From assembly GCA_949775045.1 (NCBI GenBank), contig OX459099.1:20072644-20136643 (forward strand): DNA of 64,000 bases. Direction: 5' to 3'. This document shows positions 30,505 through 40,321 of this stretch, one piece after another. Positions within the stretch are counted from its first letter, which is position 1. The number at the start of each line of letters is the position of its first letter. A program made the translations under genes and the position numbers. Source of the stretch: Metridium senile. Taxonomy: Eukaryota; Cnidaria; Anthozoa; Actiniaria; Metridiidae. The notes below the pieces were generated by a model, which did no database searches, had not been told where the DNA came from, and worked only from the letters and a program-made list of their open reading frames with translations.

Positions 30505-32976
30505 ATGGCCGAAAAGAAAGAAGATGTGGATACGGAAAGCCTACTAAAAAAGCTATCTTCGTGCCAACTTTGCCATCCCGACCCAATAGCAGAAAAGAAC
30601 AAGATTGAGTTGATATCACGACTGAGAGATTTGAATGATTTTAATCCCGATTCTGGTTTATGTACTGTCCGTGGTCTTTTTGATCCTAATGGATTCCATG
30701 GATTTCACGAGGGTCACGAGGAAGTTCTTAGTGAAAATTCTAAAAAAGCCAAAGAAACATTCAGTACCATTATGCTAATAAGACCTGGTGATAATAGCCG
30801 AGACAAACGTATGCCTAGCAAAGATCAACTTAAAGTCCTGAAAGCCATTGATCCAGCATTGTGCAAAACACTTCGAGATGGAACCGTGAGGGACTTCTAT
30901 GAGATACTATATCCTAAACCAGAAGAAGATCTACAAGACACAGTCTTTTGCTTAGTCGGTACCAAAGTAGATGATACAATCTTCGAAGATCTCACCGAAC
31001 GGGCAAAGCTACTGGCTAAAGAGATAAAGGAGCGCAAAATCCCAAACCAGAAAATCAAATGCTATCTGATGGATGGTTTTGGCAGGGTGTTGCTTTGTCT
31101 CATTAAGGCATTGATAGAGGAGGGAGTTGATCCTGATGATGATGTGGAGTTTACAATCTGTGAGATAGATGATGTAGTCCATGAATATCATCAGTACGTT
31201 TTCCCTTCAAGTGTTGTAAACAAAAAACAAAATGTCCTACAGGATTATGGAGAATATATCGAAAACAACAGCGTTGTCTACTTGAATTTTTGCAGTGTGC
31301 CATCATCACAAGTCAACAAGAATTGGAAATCGCATCCTAGGTGTGTGAAAGAAAATGTGTTAAGGTTTGTTTGGGAACTTACACAGCCTGGGAGAAACTG
31401 CTCAGTAATGGTATCATTGGTCATTAAAGACGAATCTCAAGGAAGGGAAAAGCTTTTCCCACGAATACCTGATCCTACCATTCAAAATCAAGGTAAAAAG
31501 TATGTTACTTGTCTAGGATTCCTGAAAGTCATCCGTGATAAAGAGTTGTTTAATTCTGAGGACGGTGACATACTTCTAAGACCTGACAAAACTATTAAAT
31601 GGAGAAACCCTAACACAAAAAGAATCCCAAGCTCAGTAGGCTTGGATGGCAACTTTGTCCATGTGTTTGCTTCAGTGATGATTCATCCCAAAGGTGAAGA
31701 ACAAACAGAAGACTTAATAGAATGGTTTGATGATAATAACATTGCATATGATTCACCTAATGATCCAGAACCTGGTGAGAGGGTGGATATAATAGCAGGC
31801 AATCATAAGGATACTCATGGAGTACTTGTACACCGTCGAACTCCATGTTTTGCATGGTTTAAACTCACTGGCAGCAATGATGAACATCAGGTAAAGTTGA
31901 CATCATGCCGCAAAATCATCAATTCTATGGATGGTGACATACTTCTAAGACCTGGCAATATTATTCCATGGGATGACTATTACACAGAAAGGAAACCAAG
32001 CCTAGAAGGCATACATGGCAACAATGTTCAGACATTTGCTTCAGTGATGACTCATCCTAAAGGTGAAGAACAAACAGAAGACTTGATAGAATGGTCTGAT
32101 GAAAATAACATTGCATATGATTCACCTAATGATCCAGAACCTGGTGAGAGGGTGGATATAATAGCAGGCAATCATAAGGGTACTCATGGAGTTGTACAAC
32201 GTCGAACTCCATGTTATGCATGGGTTAAACTCGCTGGTAGCAATGATGAACATCGGGTAAAGTTGACATCATGCCGCAAAATCATCAATTCTGTGGATGG
32301 TGACATACTTCTAAGACCTGGCAATATTATTCCATGGGATGGCTATTACACAGAAAGGAAACCAAGCCTAGAAGGCATACATGGCAACAATGTTCAGACA
32401 TTTGCTTCAGTGATGACTCATCCTAAAGGTGAGAATAACATTGCATATGATTCACCTAATGATCCAGAACCTGGTGAGAGGGTGGATATAATAGCAGGCA
32501 ATCATAAGGGTACTCATGGAGTTGTACAACGTCGAACTCCATGTTATGCATGGGTTAAACTCGCTGGTAGCAATGATGAACATCAGGTAAAGTTGACATC
32601 ATGCCGCAAAATCATCAATTCTGTGGATGGTGACATACTTCTAAGACCTGGCAATATTATTCCATGGGATGGCTATTACACAGAAAGGAAACCAAGCCTA
32701 GAAGGCATACATGGCAACAATGTTCAGACATTTGCTTCAGTGATGACTCATCCTAAAGGTGAGAATAACATTGCATATGATTCACTTGATGATCCAGAAC
32801 CTGGTGATAGGGTGGATATAATAGCAGGCAATCATAAGGGTACTTATGGAGTTGTACAACGTCGAACTCCATGTTATGCATGGGTTAAACTCGCTGGCAG
32901 CAATGATGAATATCGGGTAAAATTGACATCATGCCGCAAACCCCCCAGGAGGAAACTCTTCTTTGAAAACATGTAA
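30505..32976 (+). CDS. Array gene C: methyltransferase-like protein with four KOW-like units, 823 aa
   Basis: Largest and cleanest member; single exon. ATGGCCGAA at 30505 has A/G-rich context (acaagATGG). Residues 1-180: helical, Cys20/Cys23 pair (CQLC). 185-200: KCYLMDGFGRVLLCLI, a glycine loop after a strand, like motif I of class I methyltransferases. 214-224: [10 protein letters not shown], acid at the end of strand 2. 257-266: [10 protein letters not shown], motif IV position. 299-308: [10 protein letters not shown]. From 350 on, four units start at residues 350, 473, 595 and 705, each GDILLRP...ASVM.HPKG...GERVDIIAGNHKGTHGVV... AWVKL, a KOW/SH3-like pattern. It ends KPPRRKLFFENM, unlike the other copies. 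KOW domains bind RNA or ribonucleoprotein in known families; that role here is inference. Confidence 0.85.
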   Translation: MAEKKEDVDTESLLKKLSSCQLCHPDPIAEKNKIELISRLRDLNDFNPDSGLCTVRGLFDPNGFHGFHEGHEEVLSENSKKAKETFSTIMLIRPGDNSRDKRMPSKDQLKVLKAIDPALCKTLRDGTVRDFYEILYPKPEEDLQDTVFCLVGTKVDDTIFEDLTERAKLLAKEIKERKIPNQKIKCYLMDGFGRVLLCLIKALIEEGVDPDDDVEFTICEIDDVVHEYHQYVFPSSVVNKKQNVLQDYGEYIENNSVVYLNFCSVPSSQVNKNWKSHPRCVKENVLRFVWELTQPGRNCSVMVSLVIKDESQGREKLFPRIPDPTIQNQGKKYVTCLGFLKVIRDKELFNSEDGDILLRPDKTIKWRNPNTKRIPSSVGLDGNFVHVFASVMIHPKGEEQTEDLIEWFDDNNIAYDSPNDPEPGERVDIIAGNHKDTHGVLVHRRTPCFAWFKLTGSNDEHQVKLTSCRKIINSMDGDILLRPGNIIPWDDYYTERKPSLEGIHGNNVQTFASVMTHPKGEEQTEDLIEWSDENNIAYDSPNDPEPGERVDIIAGNHKGTHGVVQRRTPCYAWVKLAGSNDEHRVKLTSCRKIINSVDGDILLRPGNIIPWDGYYTERKPSLEGIHGNNVQTFASVMTHPKGENNIAYDSPNDPEPGERVDIIAGNHKGTHGVVQRRTPCYAWVKLAGSNDEHQVKLTSCRKIINSVDGDILLRPGNIIPWDGYYTERKPSLEGIHGNNVQTFASVMTHPKGENNIAYDSLDDPEPGDRVDIIAGNHKGTYGVVQRRTPCYAWVKLAGSNDEYRVKLTSCRKPPRRKLFFENM
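31552..32940 (+). repeat. Four tandem KOW-unit repeats inside gene C
   Basis: Unit starts 31552, 31921, 32287, 32617: lengths 369, 366, 330 and about 324 nt. Units 3 and 4 lack an in-frame 36-nt segment (EEQTEDLIEWSD). Units 2-4 are nearly identical in DNA, unit 1 is clearly diverged, so the expansion is recent. Other family members have one unit. Confidence 0.92.
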
Positions 32977-33156
32977 CACTGTCATGACGTCCGGTGATGA
33001 TTGATTTCTATTATTGTATAGCTTGTCAGCCAATCACATCTATTTTTACCTGAAGTGTTTTTGTTTTCTTTTTGAAAATATTTTTGTATCAAGCATCAAG
33101 GAGACTTTTTTTGAATAATGCTCTATTTATTGAACATTTTGAAAAAATATATATTA

Positions 33157-33412
33157 CAGTGCGACTCGCCGTACCGTAGTCACTTACAAAAGCATTTGAT
33201 GAATTTTTGACATTATTTTGACATTTTTTCATCTTGATCAGACCAATCAGGTACACGTTTACATCGAGAGGCGGAGTTTATATCGAGAGGCGGAGACTTT
33301 AGATACTTTGATGTCTGTAATTGGTCCGATTGAGATGAAGAAATGTCAAAATAATGTCAAAAATTCATCAAAAGTTTTTGTAGGTGAGTATACGGTACGG
33401 TGAGTCGCACTG
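33157..33412. mobile_element. TA-flanked MITE (CAGTGCGACTC ends)
   Basis: CAGTGCGACTCGCCGTACCG and CGGTACGGTGAGTCGCACTG, TA outside both (33155; 33413). Arms continue through TGACATTATTTTGACATTT. Left-half remnants at 40215-40310 and 45779-45872 end at the same internal base ('acacgttta'). Confidence 0.85.
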
Positions 33413-34545
33413 TAAAATATTTTTGTATCAAGGATACTTTTTCTTGAATAATGCTCTATTTATTGAACATTTTGAAAAAATATATAATTTATTGTTTTTT
33501 AAATATACAGTGTATTTTAGTTATACATTAAACACTAGAAGAAAAAAATACTATTATATTTTTATCAGTTATTTCCGAATTGTAAATTAACATATTAGTA
33601 ATAATTTTTTGTCGCAACTTTATTACACAAAGTATTACACAAAATTTGTTAGCTCTTTATAATTGTAGAGATATAGCTGCCAAACAAATTGTACTAATTA
33701 GTTCTAATTAAACAATAGAGTAAACAACTTTCATAAATGGCCGCCACTAATAATTATTATCATAATTTTTAAAATTGATATTTTAAGAAAAAAAAAGCTA
33801 TCATATGATAGACATTCACCATTATAACAATAACTTGTGAAATTGTGAAAAGAAAAAAAAAACGATTAAATTTGCAAGAAGCTATAAGAGTTTGAAAAAT
33901 CAGAAAAACACCAAAACAAGGCATCAAAGGCCTCAGCAGAAAATTACATAAAAATCTCTACATTTTTCATTGAGCATAACTTCTTTGGTATTTTAGCCAG
34001 AGCATCAAAACCTTCCAAACATGCCTATTTCAGGTGGTTCTTTCATAATTATGACAGAGCTAAAATATTAAAATATCGGTTTACTTGAAAAATCATTTTC
34101 CAGTACATATTATGGTATTTATGAAAGTGGTCTATTGTATATAAATAACTATGAAACATTTAAATCCTTATTGTAATTAACCGACCACAGACAAAATAAT
34201 GTAACAAAAAGTAAGCTTTAAAAACAGTTACTCCAGCGTGATATCTGTGTGCATATTTTTAAATAAATATTTAAAATATGTAAATATACTTTAGTCTGCC
34301 TCCAGTGAAGTTTCGAGGAGCGAAATAACGTCTGTTTTCTCAGGCTAGTTATAATACAATGGTACCTCTATTTTAAAAGTGGTCACCCTTGGGACTTTCC
34401 AAAGTGGCCACTTACTAGAGGTTGGTCACTGTATGAATAGAGGTATAGAAAAGGTAAAGGAATAGATTTTGGACTTTTTATTGTGGCCGCCTATATAATA
34501 GAGGGTGACTGCTTAATGGGATACATTTAAAAAAAAAATTGTAAG
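33413..34545. other. Spacer Q1 part absent from Q2 and Q3
   Basis: AT-rich; includes a second copy of 'aaggatactttttcttgaataatgctctatttattgaaca' (33425-33480) and a transposon-like stretch at 34360-34440 (GGTACCTCTATTTTAAAAGT, GTGGTCACCC, GGCCACTTA) without a matching end. No gene. Confidence 0.5.
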
Positions 34546-35338
34546 AAATATTTCCAGTAGAAAATACCTAGTATGAATGTATACTTTGTAAAGTAGGAAA
34601 TAATTATTTTTTGTATTAATAAAAAAAAGACATTTTGTCTATTTTGTTTCATTGTATTCTATTTGTATACCGGTACACCCTTTCCAAGAAACTTTGTCAC
34701 CTGTGAAGTGAAAAGCCTACAAGCTAGTATATAGCGCAGGGGATTATGGGTTACTTAATGTAAGTTTTATTAGGACACAGGAATTTCATGGCCACATTGC
34801 TAACACTTGTCAATATGTTTTTGAGAAATCTTATTTTGACTTATCAAACAACAAGATCAGAAAGGCATTCTGAATGCCAAATTTAGTTTCTGAACTGATC
34901 CATAATCCTTCGGGCCACTATATAGCTTGGGTGACAAACTTTCTCGGAAAGGGTGTATGCAGTATGCTGTGTTATGCTGTATATATATATGTATATTTCC
35001 TTAATGTTTTTTTACATCATTTTTCATTTCATTATTTAATTTTTATTTGATTTTTTTAATTTGATTTGATTAATTTAATATTTAATTTTAATTTGATTTT
35101 TTTTTTGGTATTTCATATTTTGATTTCATTCTTATTGTTTTTTATGTTTTGTATTTTTTCTTGATTTTATAAGTTAATTAATTAAATGTTAACTCTTTTA
35201 TTTCATTCAGTTTTATTTTATTTTTGTACATGAGGTGAATAATAAATGTACTTAAAAAATTCATGAATAATTAATGACTATTTTGTCCAAATTGACAAAA
35301 GAAATCGTAACCATAACGAGTGGTCTAAATCTTGATAA

Positions 35339-35567
35339 GAGGGTCCTGAAAGGGGGGGGCGAATCCCATTTCCCAGTTTATATTTGGACCAAATCCCAGT
35401 CAAAAATCACATAATCCCATCAGTTTAGCTCAAGTTTTCAATCCCATATCATTTCCATTTTCTATTGTTCTTTTATTTGTAAATCCCAGTCCCAGTGCAT
35501 CCAATCCCATTTTCCCAGTCAAAAATAAGGCCAATCCCAGCTCCCATTTTGCCCCTTCAGGACCCTC
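35339..35567. mobile_element. MITE GAGGGTCCTGAA, 6-bp duplication TGATAA
   Basis: GAGGGTCCTGAAAGGGG and CCCCTTCAGGACCCTC ends; TGATAA precedes and follows. The interior is made of 'aatcccagt/catttccca' repeats. Empty site in Q3 at 47294-47299 (tcctgataaagatt). Filled homologue in Q2: 41812-42044. Confidence 0.9.
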
Positions 35568-35782
35568 TGATAAAGGTTCTTCTTAATTTACATAAACTTT
35601 AACCTGAATTTTCTCTAATAAACTTGTATAAATCCTTTTAATAATAATTTTTTTTTTTTTTTTTTTTTAATAATAATTTTTTTTATACAAAAACACAAAA
35701 TAAAGGTTGGAGTTTTTTAAGCCGTTTAGTAAACTCGCAGATAAATCCTGATAAAACACTCCTGCTCGTTTACTAAACTATA

Positions 35783-36077
35783 CTTAATTTTTCTTCATGT
35801 CGACCTCTCCTTGCGGAGATATAAACATTTGAAATCTGCAAATGCAAATGAAGTGATCTGGAAATGATTATAGCAATTTTTTAAAGCTCAATATCTGTAT
35901 TACTAATATTCACACCACCATTAACATTTTTACTACTTTACAAAAACAAGCTTGCTGTCAGCTTTGAAACAAAACTTTAAATAAATAAATTCCTGGGATG
36001 ACGTCACCTGATTTGCATTTTCAGATTTCAAATGTTCATATCTCAAAAAGGAGAGGTCGACATCAAGAAATATTAAG
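35783..36077. mobile_element. Foldback element (CTTAATTTTTCTTCATGTCG)
   Basis: Left arm TGTCGACCTCTCC...GCAAATG mirrors the right arm CATTTTCAGATTTCAAATGT to GGAGAGGTCGACATCAAG; arms near 75 bp, with TGACGTCA-like core near 36000. Homologues at 42221-42512 and 47470-47768. Confidence 0.7.
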
Positions 36078-36287
36078 TACACTTATTATACACCTCATGT
36101 ACAACTGATTTGCAAAATATGATGAAGGGCGTCAGGTGCACTTTAATAAAGTGAACACCGTTCGGTGTATAAGTGAAATAAAGGACAACTCACGGTTTGA
36201 GCTTTCTAGTCCTATGTGTTAACCACTACACCACACCTTAGAGAAAAGGATCACCCTAGCAACTCAAATAGTTGCATTATACTCCGG

Positions 36288-36583
36288 GGCGGGGGGTACT
36301 CCTTTTGTCCAAGTGGTAGGGGTGATCGGGGGAGGTTTTGGAAACGACACCTAAAAGGTACGCACAGACAAAAATATCAGTTAAAGCCTTGTTGATTCCA
36401 ACCCCTAAAAGGTACGGCTGTGCGATGATCTTAATTGCCAGTCAAGCTTACTTTTAGCACCGAATCATGTTACGTAACTGATTTTTGAGCCAGAACCCTA
36501 AAAGGTACGCACAGGAAATATTTTTAACCCTAAAAGGTACGCCAATCACCCCTACCACTTGGACAAAGGGAGTACACCCCACG
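36288..36583. mobile_element. TTTTAGGGT-type element, spacer Q1
   Basis: GGGTACTCCTTTTGTCCAAG and CTTGGACAAAGGGAGTACAC ends; GGTAGGGGTGATC / AATCACCCCTACC next; 'cctaaaaggtacg' repeated inside. Homologues 42719-43013 and 48238-48575. Confidence 0.82.
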
Positions 36584-36614
36584 GGCCTATACTTCTTTGA
36601 CTGGCTGGGTATCA

Positions 36615-36720
36615 AGTGTGGTTGGTGCTTGTGGTGTAATGGTAATTAACATATCGGACCAGGAAGCAGAAACCGTGTCCCGCTAAGGGTTATTGATATT
36701 TTTATCATGAGTATCATGTA
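36615..36720 (+). mobile_element. tRNA-related SINE relic
   Basis: TGGTGCTTGTGGTGTAATGG (A-box-like) and 'accgtgtcccgc' with tail 'atttttatcatgagtatcatg'. Homologues at 43037-43150 and 48605-48720. Confidence 0.5.
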
Positions 36721-36880
36721 TCGCAATAACTAGTTTCATTTTAATCTGTTCTGTATACTAGTTATATTGATCAGTTTAATGGTTATTTCATATCATTTTC
36801 ATTTGAATATGTTAGGTTCATTTGATTTTTAATATTTCATTTTCCTTTCATCTATTTTATTGTTGTATATTCGTATGTTT

Positions 36881-37141
36881 GGGTGGCATGGGTGGCCTAG
36901 CGGTGAGAGCGCTTGCCTTTCACCGCTGTGGTCCAGGTTCGTCTTCTCTCCTGTGCCACGAGGGTGTTTCTCCGGGTTATCCGGTTTTCCTCCCTCCGCA
37001 AAAATGAACATGTGAGCTGAATTGTGTGCAAAATAATTAAATGTAGAGGTAGTGAGTGTGTGTCTGAGTCTCCCCCATTAGTAAGGACAAATGTGTCCAG
37101 TCTAGAAGAATTGAGACGTTAAAAAAGTGATTTTTATTTTT
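36881..37141 (+). mobile_element. tRNA-derived SINE with TATGTTT target duplication
   Basis: Head TGGCCTAGCGGTGAGAGCG (A-box) and GGTTCGTCTTC (degenerate B-box), body TTTCTCCGGGTTATCCGGTT, TTCCTCCCTCCGC. TATGTTT precedes (36874-36880) and follows (37142-37148). The paralogous spacers Q2 and Q3 have an uninterrupted 'gtatgtttatttc' (near 43468 and 49031). Confidence 0.85.
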
Positions 37142-37341
37142 TATGTTTATTTCATTTGTATGTATTGTATTTTTTACATTATTTTACAATCAGTTTTTAC
37201 AATCAGTTGTACATTATTGTATTTATTTAGAATACATCCTTATTTTAATCAATTTGCCACAATTACGGACGTGATTTCGTTTGTTAAATTTCATTATTTA
37301 TTCATGAATTTTACAAAATAAGGCACAAGTAGCCGACCATG

Positions 37342-37438
37342 TAGGCTCAGATTTCAGCCGTTGGGGTTTCGTGCGCCCGCGATACTCTCCCCACTAACCG
37401 CGGGCGCACGAAACCCCAACGGCTGAAATCTGAGCCTA
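37342..37438. mobile_element. 97-bp near-perfect hairpin with 9-bp target duplication
   Basis: TAGGCTCAGATTTCAGCCGT to its exact reverse complement, about 40-bp arms around a 17-base loop; GC-rich in an AT-rich setting. CCGACCATG stands on both sides (37333-37341, 37439-37447). The empty site is intact upstream of gene F (agtagCCGACCATGtagcct, 49213-49227). Confidence 0.92.
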
Positions 37439-37460
37439 CCGACCATGTAGCCTCCATCGA

Positions 37461-37511
37461 AGGCAATTCTTTTGGGTTTCCTTTGGAATAAAAACGAAGG
37501 GGAAGGACTGG
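37461..37511 (+). promoter_or_regulatory. Conserved 5' block of array gene D
   Basis: GGCAATTCTTTTGGGTTTCC, TTTGGAATAAAAACGAAGGG, GAAGGACTGG. The 97-bp hairpin lies just upstream. Confidence 0.6.
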
Positions 37512-37562
37512 AAAAATACTAGGAAATCCATGTAGGTGTTGGGTTGCTAGCTACCAGACAAA

Positions 37563-39761
37563 ATGGAAATAGAAAATGAGCTATTTTCGCGCCGACTTGC
37601 AGAGAATGATAAGGATGCCTTGATATCACGACTAAGTGATTTGAATGGTCGATCTTATCCAAATTCTTCTTTATCTGCTCTCCGTAGAAATGCCAAAGAA
37701 GCATTCAGAAAGATTATGCTAATGAGACCTGGTGATAATGTACGAGTCAAATCCAAAGGTGCCCATCCCCCCCCCGGGCAAACCCCCGGGCATTTGACTT
37801 TTTGAAAAAAAATTGGTCAAATTCCCCACCATCTGGGCAAACTGAACAGTCAAATGCCCCACTATTGAAACAACAGAATGGTCAAATGCCCGCCCCTCGA
37901 GCTCGAGTCAGTGATAAACTCAAATTTTACTTTAAGTAGAAAAGAAAATACTTAAACTTCCTTCTACTACATGACGTCTCATGAACATGGTAGACAAAAC
38001 TTGTACAATCAAATATGAAGGGAAATTTCAAAAAACGTTGAAGAAGAGAATGGTTATTGGCAATTTTTGATTGGTGATTGCACGACCGAAAGATGGATCT
38101 CGATATAATTCACAAATCTATCTTAAAAACTGAAAGAACTTGGATTTTCTTTGCACTTTTCGACTCTAAAACACAAAGACAAGCATTTATACTTCGTCAA
38201 TTTAATTTTACTTGTGAAAGAACAGTACCCAGAGCTCCTTTGCAATCGCTGTTCGTCAATCGCCAATTCTTTCTGACGTTTTTTGAGATAGGTGTATAAC
38301 AAGGAAAAACTATCTATCAATTCTTTGCTTTTCGTTTCCGTTCCCGTGTGACTTTTGCCTGATCATGGGCTACCTGTGGTTAGGACTCCAATGCTTTCTG
38401 GGTATTTTTAAAGATGGCCGACACTCGTCAAATGCCCGCCCGTTCAAGTAGCTAATCGGCGTCAAATTCCCCACTATACGGAACCCAAGTCTTGTCAAAT
38501 GCCCGGGGTTTGCCCGGGGGGGGGATGGGCACCTTTGGATTTGACTCGTACATAAAGAACGAGACAAACGTATGCCTAGCAAAGATCAACTTGAAGTCCT
38601 GAAAGCCATTGATCCAGCATTGTGCAAAACACTTCGAGGTGGAACCGTGAGGGACTTCTATAAGATACTATATCCTAAACCAGAAAAAAATCTACAAGGC
38701 ACAGTCTTTTGCATAGACGGTACCAAAGATGATCGTACAATCCTGAAAGATCTCAAAAAACGGGCAAAGATACTGGCTAAAGAGATAAAGGCCATAAAGC
38801 AGAAGTGCAGACCCGGCAGAGGCAAGAAAATCAAATGCTATCTGATGGATGGGCATGGCAGGATGTTGCTTTGTCTCATTAAGGCATTGATAGAGGAGGG
38901 AGTTGATCCTGATAATGATGTGGAGTTTACAATCTGTGAGATAGATGATGTAGTCCATGAATATCATCAGAACGTTTTCCCTTCAAGTGTTGTAAACAAA
39001 AAACAAAATGTCCTACAGGATTATGGAGAATATATCGAAAACAACAGCGTTGTCTACTTGAATTTTTGCAGTGTGCCATCATCACAAGACAACAAGATTT
39101 GGACATCGCATCCTAGGTGTGTCAAAGAAAATGTGTTAAGGTTTGTGTCTGAACTAACACAGCCTGGGAGAAACTGCTCAGTAATGGTATCATTGGTCAT
39201 TAGAGACACCATAGCTGAAGGAAAGGAAAAGCTTTTCCCAATTGATGGTGAAGGTAAAAAGTATGTTACTTGTCTAGGATTCCTGGAAGTCATTCGTAAT
39301 AAAGAGTTGTTCAATTCTAAGGACGGTGACATACTTCTAAGACCTGACAAAACTATTAAATGGAGAAACCCTAACAAAAGGAAACCAAAGCCAAAAGGCA
39401 TAAAGGGCTACAGCGATCAGGTATTTGCTTCAGTGATGATTCATCCCAAAGGTAAAGAACAAACAAAAGGCTTAATAAAATGGTTTGATTACAATAACAT
39501 TGCATATGATTCACCTAATGATATAATTCCTGATGACATGGTAAAGATAACATCAGAAAAAGATAAAGGTTTCCATGGGCTTGTTATATAATAGGACGGA
39601 ATCTAAACTCAGCAAAGGTTGTTTACTAGTACTATGAAGGCAATGATCAACTACCGAAAACAAAGTATTTGACATCATGTCAGAAATTACCTGAAAATAA
39701 GAAGACTACCATAATGCGGCAATTGATCAGAGGGAGGATTGGAACCATAACTTATGTTTAA
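37563..39761 (+). pseudogene. Array gene D: disrupted by a Harbinger-like element and indels
   Basis: Short N-terminus type (MEIENELFSRRLAENDKDAL..) shared with E and F, lacking the SGLCAVRGLFDPNGFHGFHE segment of A/B/C/G. After RPGDN the frame is broken by an 814-bp element (37739-38552). Precise removal with one TAA restores the D/E-type reading KERDKRMPSKDQ. The Rossmann-like part is intact, with [14 protein letters not shown] (His where A/B/C have Phe). Close to the end 'gttatataatagg' replaces 'gttatagg' (+5 nt) giving a stop at 39591, and a further +6 nt is present near 39627. Not expected to give a full protein. Sequence otherwise very close to E. Confidence 0.85.
37739..38552. mobile_element. 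Harbinger-like non-autonomous element in gene D, TAA duplication
   Basis: 814 bp; ends TGTACGAGTCAAATCCAAAG and its inverted copy, arms about 57 bp including CCCGGG-rich stretches. TAA at 37736-37738 and 38553-38555; gene E has the empty site ggtgaTAAagaac. Inner copies of 'gtcaaatgcccg' occur several times. The longest open frames show no transposase motif. Confidence 0.92.
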
Positions 39762-40115
39762 CCTAGAACGTTTATGTGTGATATAGGGCCATTGTTATAT
39801 ATTAAATATATTTTACATCTTTTGAAAGTTTTAAATTTTATTAATCTAAATTTTATTAAATTAAAATAGTGAATAAATGTCCACTAGCTGAGGTTGAATT
39901 TGTCCTTATTTCACTAAGTTCAAATACAGTTCTTGATCATGCTTGTAATATAAAATGAAAGAATGTGACATTGTTACTAGGTCTATTTTACAAACTATAT
40001 AACCATACTTTGGTGCACCATTTTATTTTATTTTTTTTTTCAAATTTTTATTATATACAGCTAATTGCAATAACATTGTCATATAAAAAAGAAAATTACA
40101 CAATAGGAATTAATT
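39762..40115. other. 3' flank of gene D
   Basis: AT-rich, homologous to 45169-45678 after gene E (TGTGTGATATAGGGCCATTG), joined to fragments of the LINE-tail/MITE spacer ('gcttgtaatataaaatgaaag', 'ctaattgcaataacattgtc'). No gene. Confidence 0.6.
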
Positions 40116-40321
40116 TTTGTTTTCTTTTTGAAAATATTTTTGTATCAAGCATCAAGGAGACTTTTTTTGAATAATGCTCTATTTATTGAACATTTTGAAA
40201 AAATATATATTACAGTGCGACTCACTTACAAAAGCATTTGATGAATTTTTGACATTATTTTGACATTTTTTCATCTTGATCAGACCAATCAGGTACACGT
40301 TTATATTGAGATAGAAATCAG

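Larger units (their letters stand above)
34546..36870. repeat. Spacer block Q1 (homologous to Q2 and Q3)
   Basis: Shares continuous similarity with 41060-43290 (Q2) and 46545-48880 (Q3), starting at 'agtagaaaatacctagtatgaatg' and running to the promoter of the next gene. Carries MITEs, SINE relics and T-rich stretches but no gene. Confidence 0.85.

Noticed and set aside
36896..36960. tRNA gene
   Set aside because: A- and B-box-like segments are present but the stems do not close; it is the head of a SINE with target duplications.
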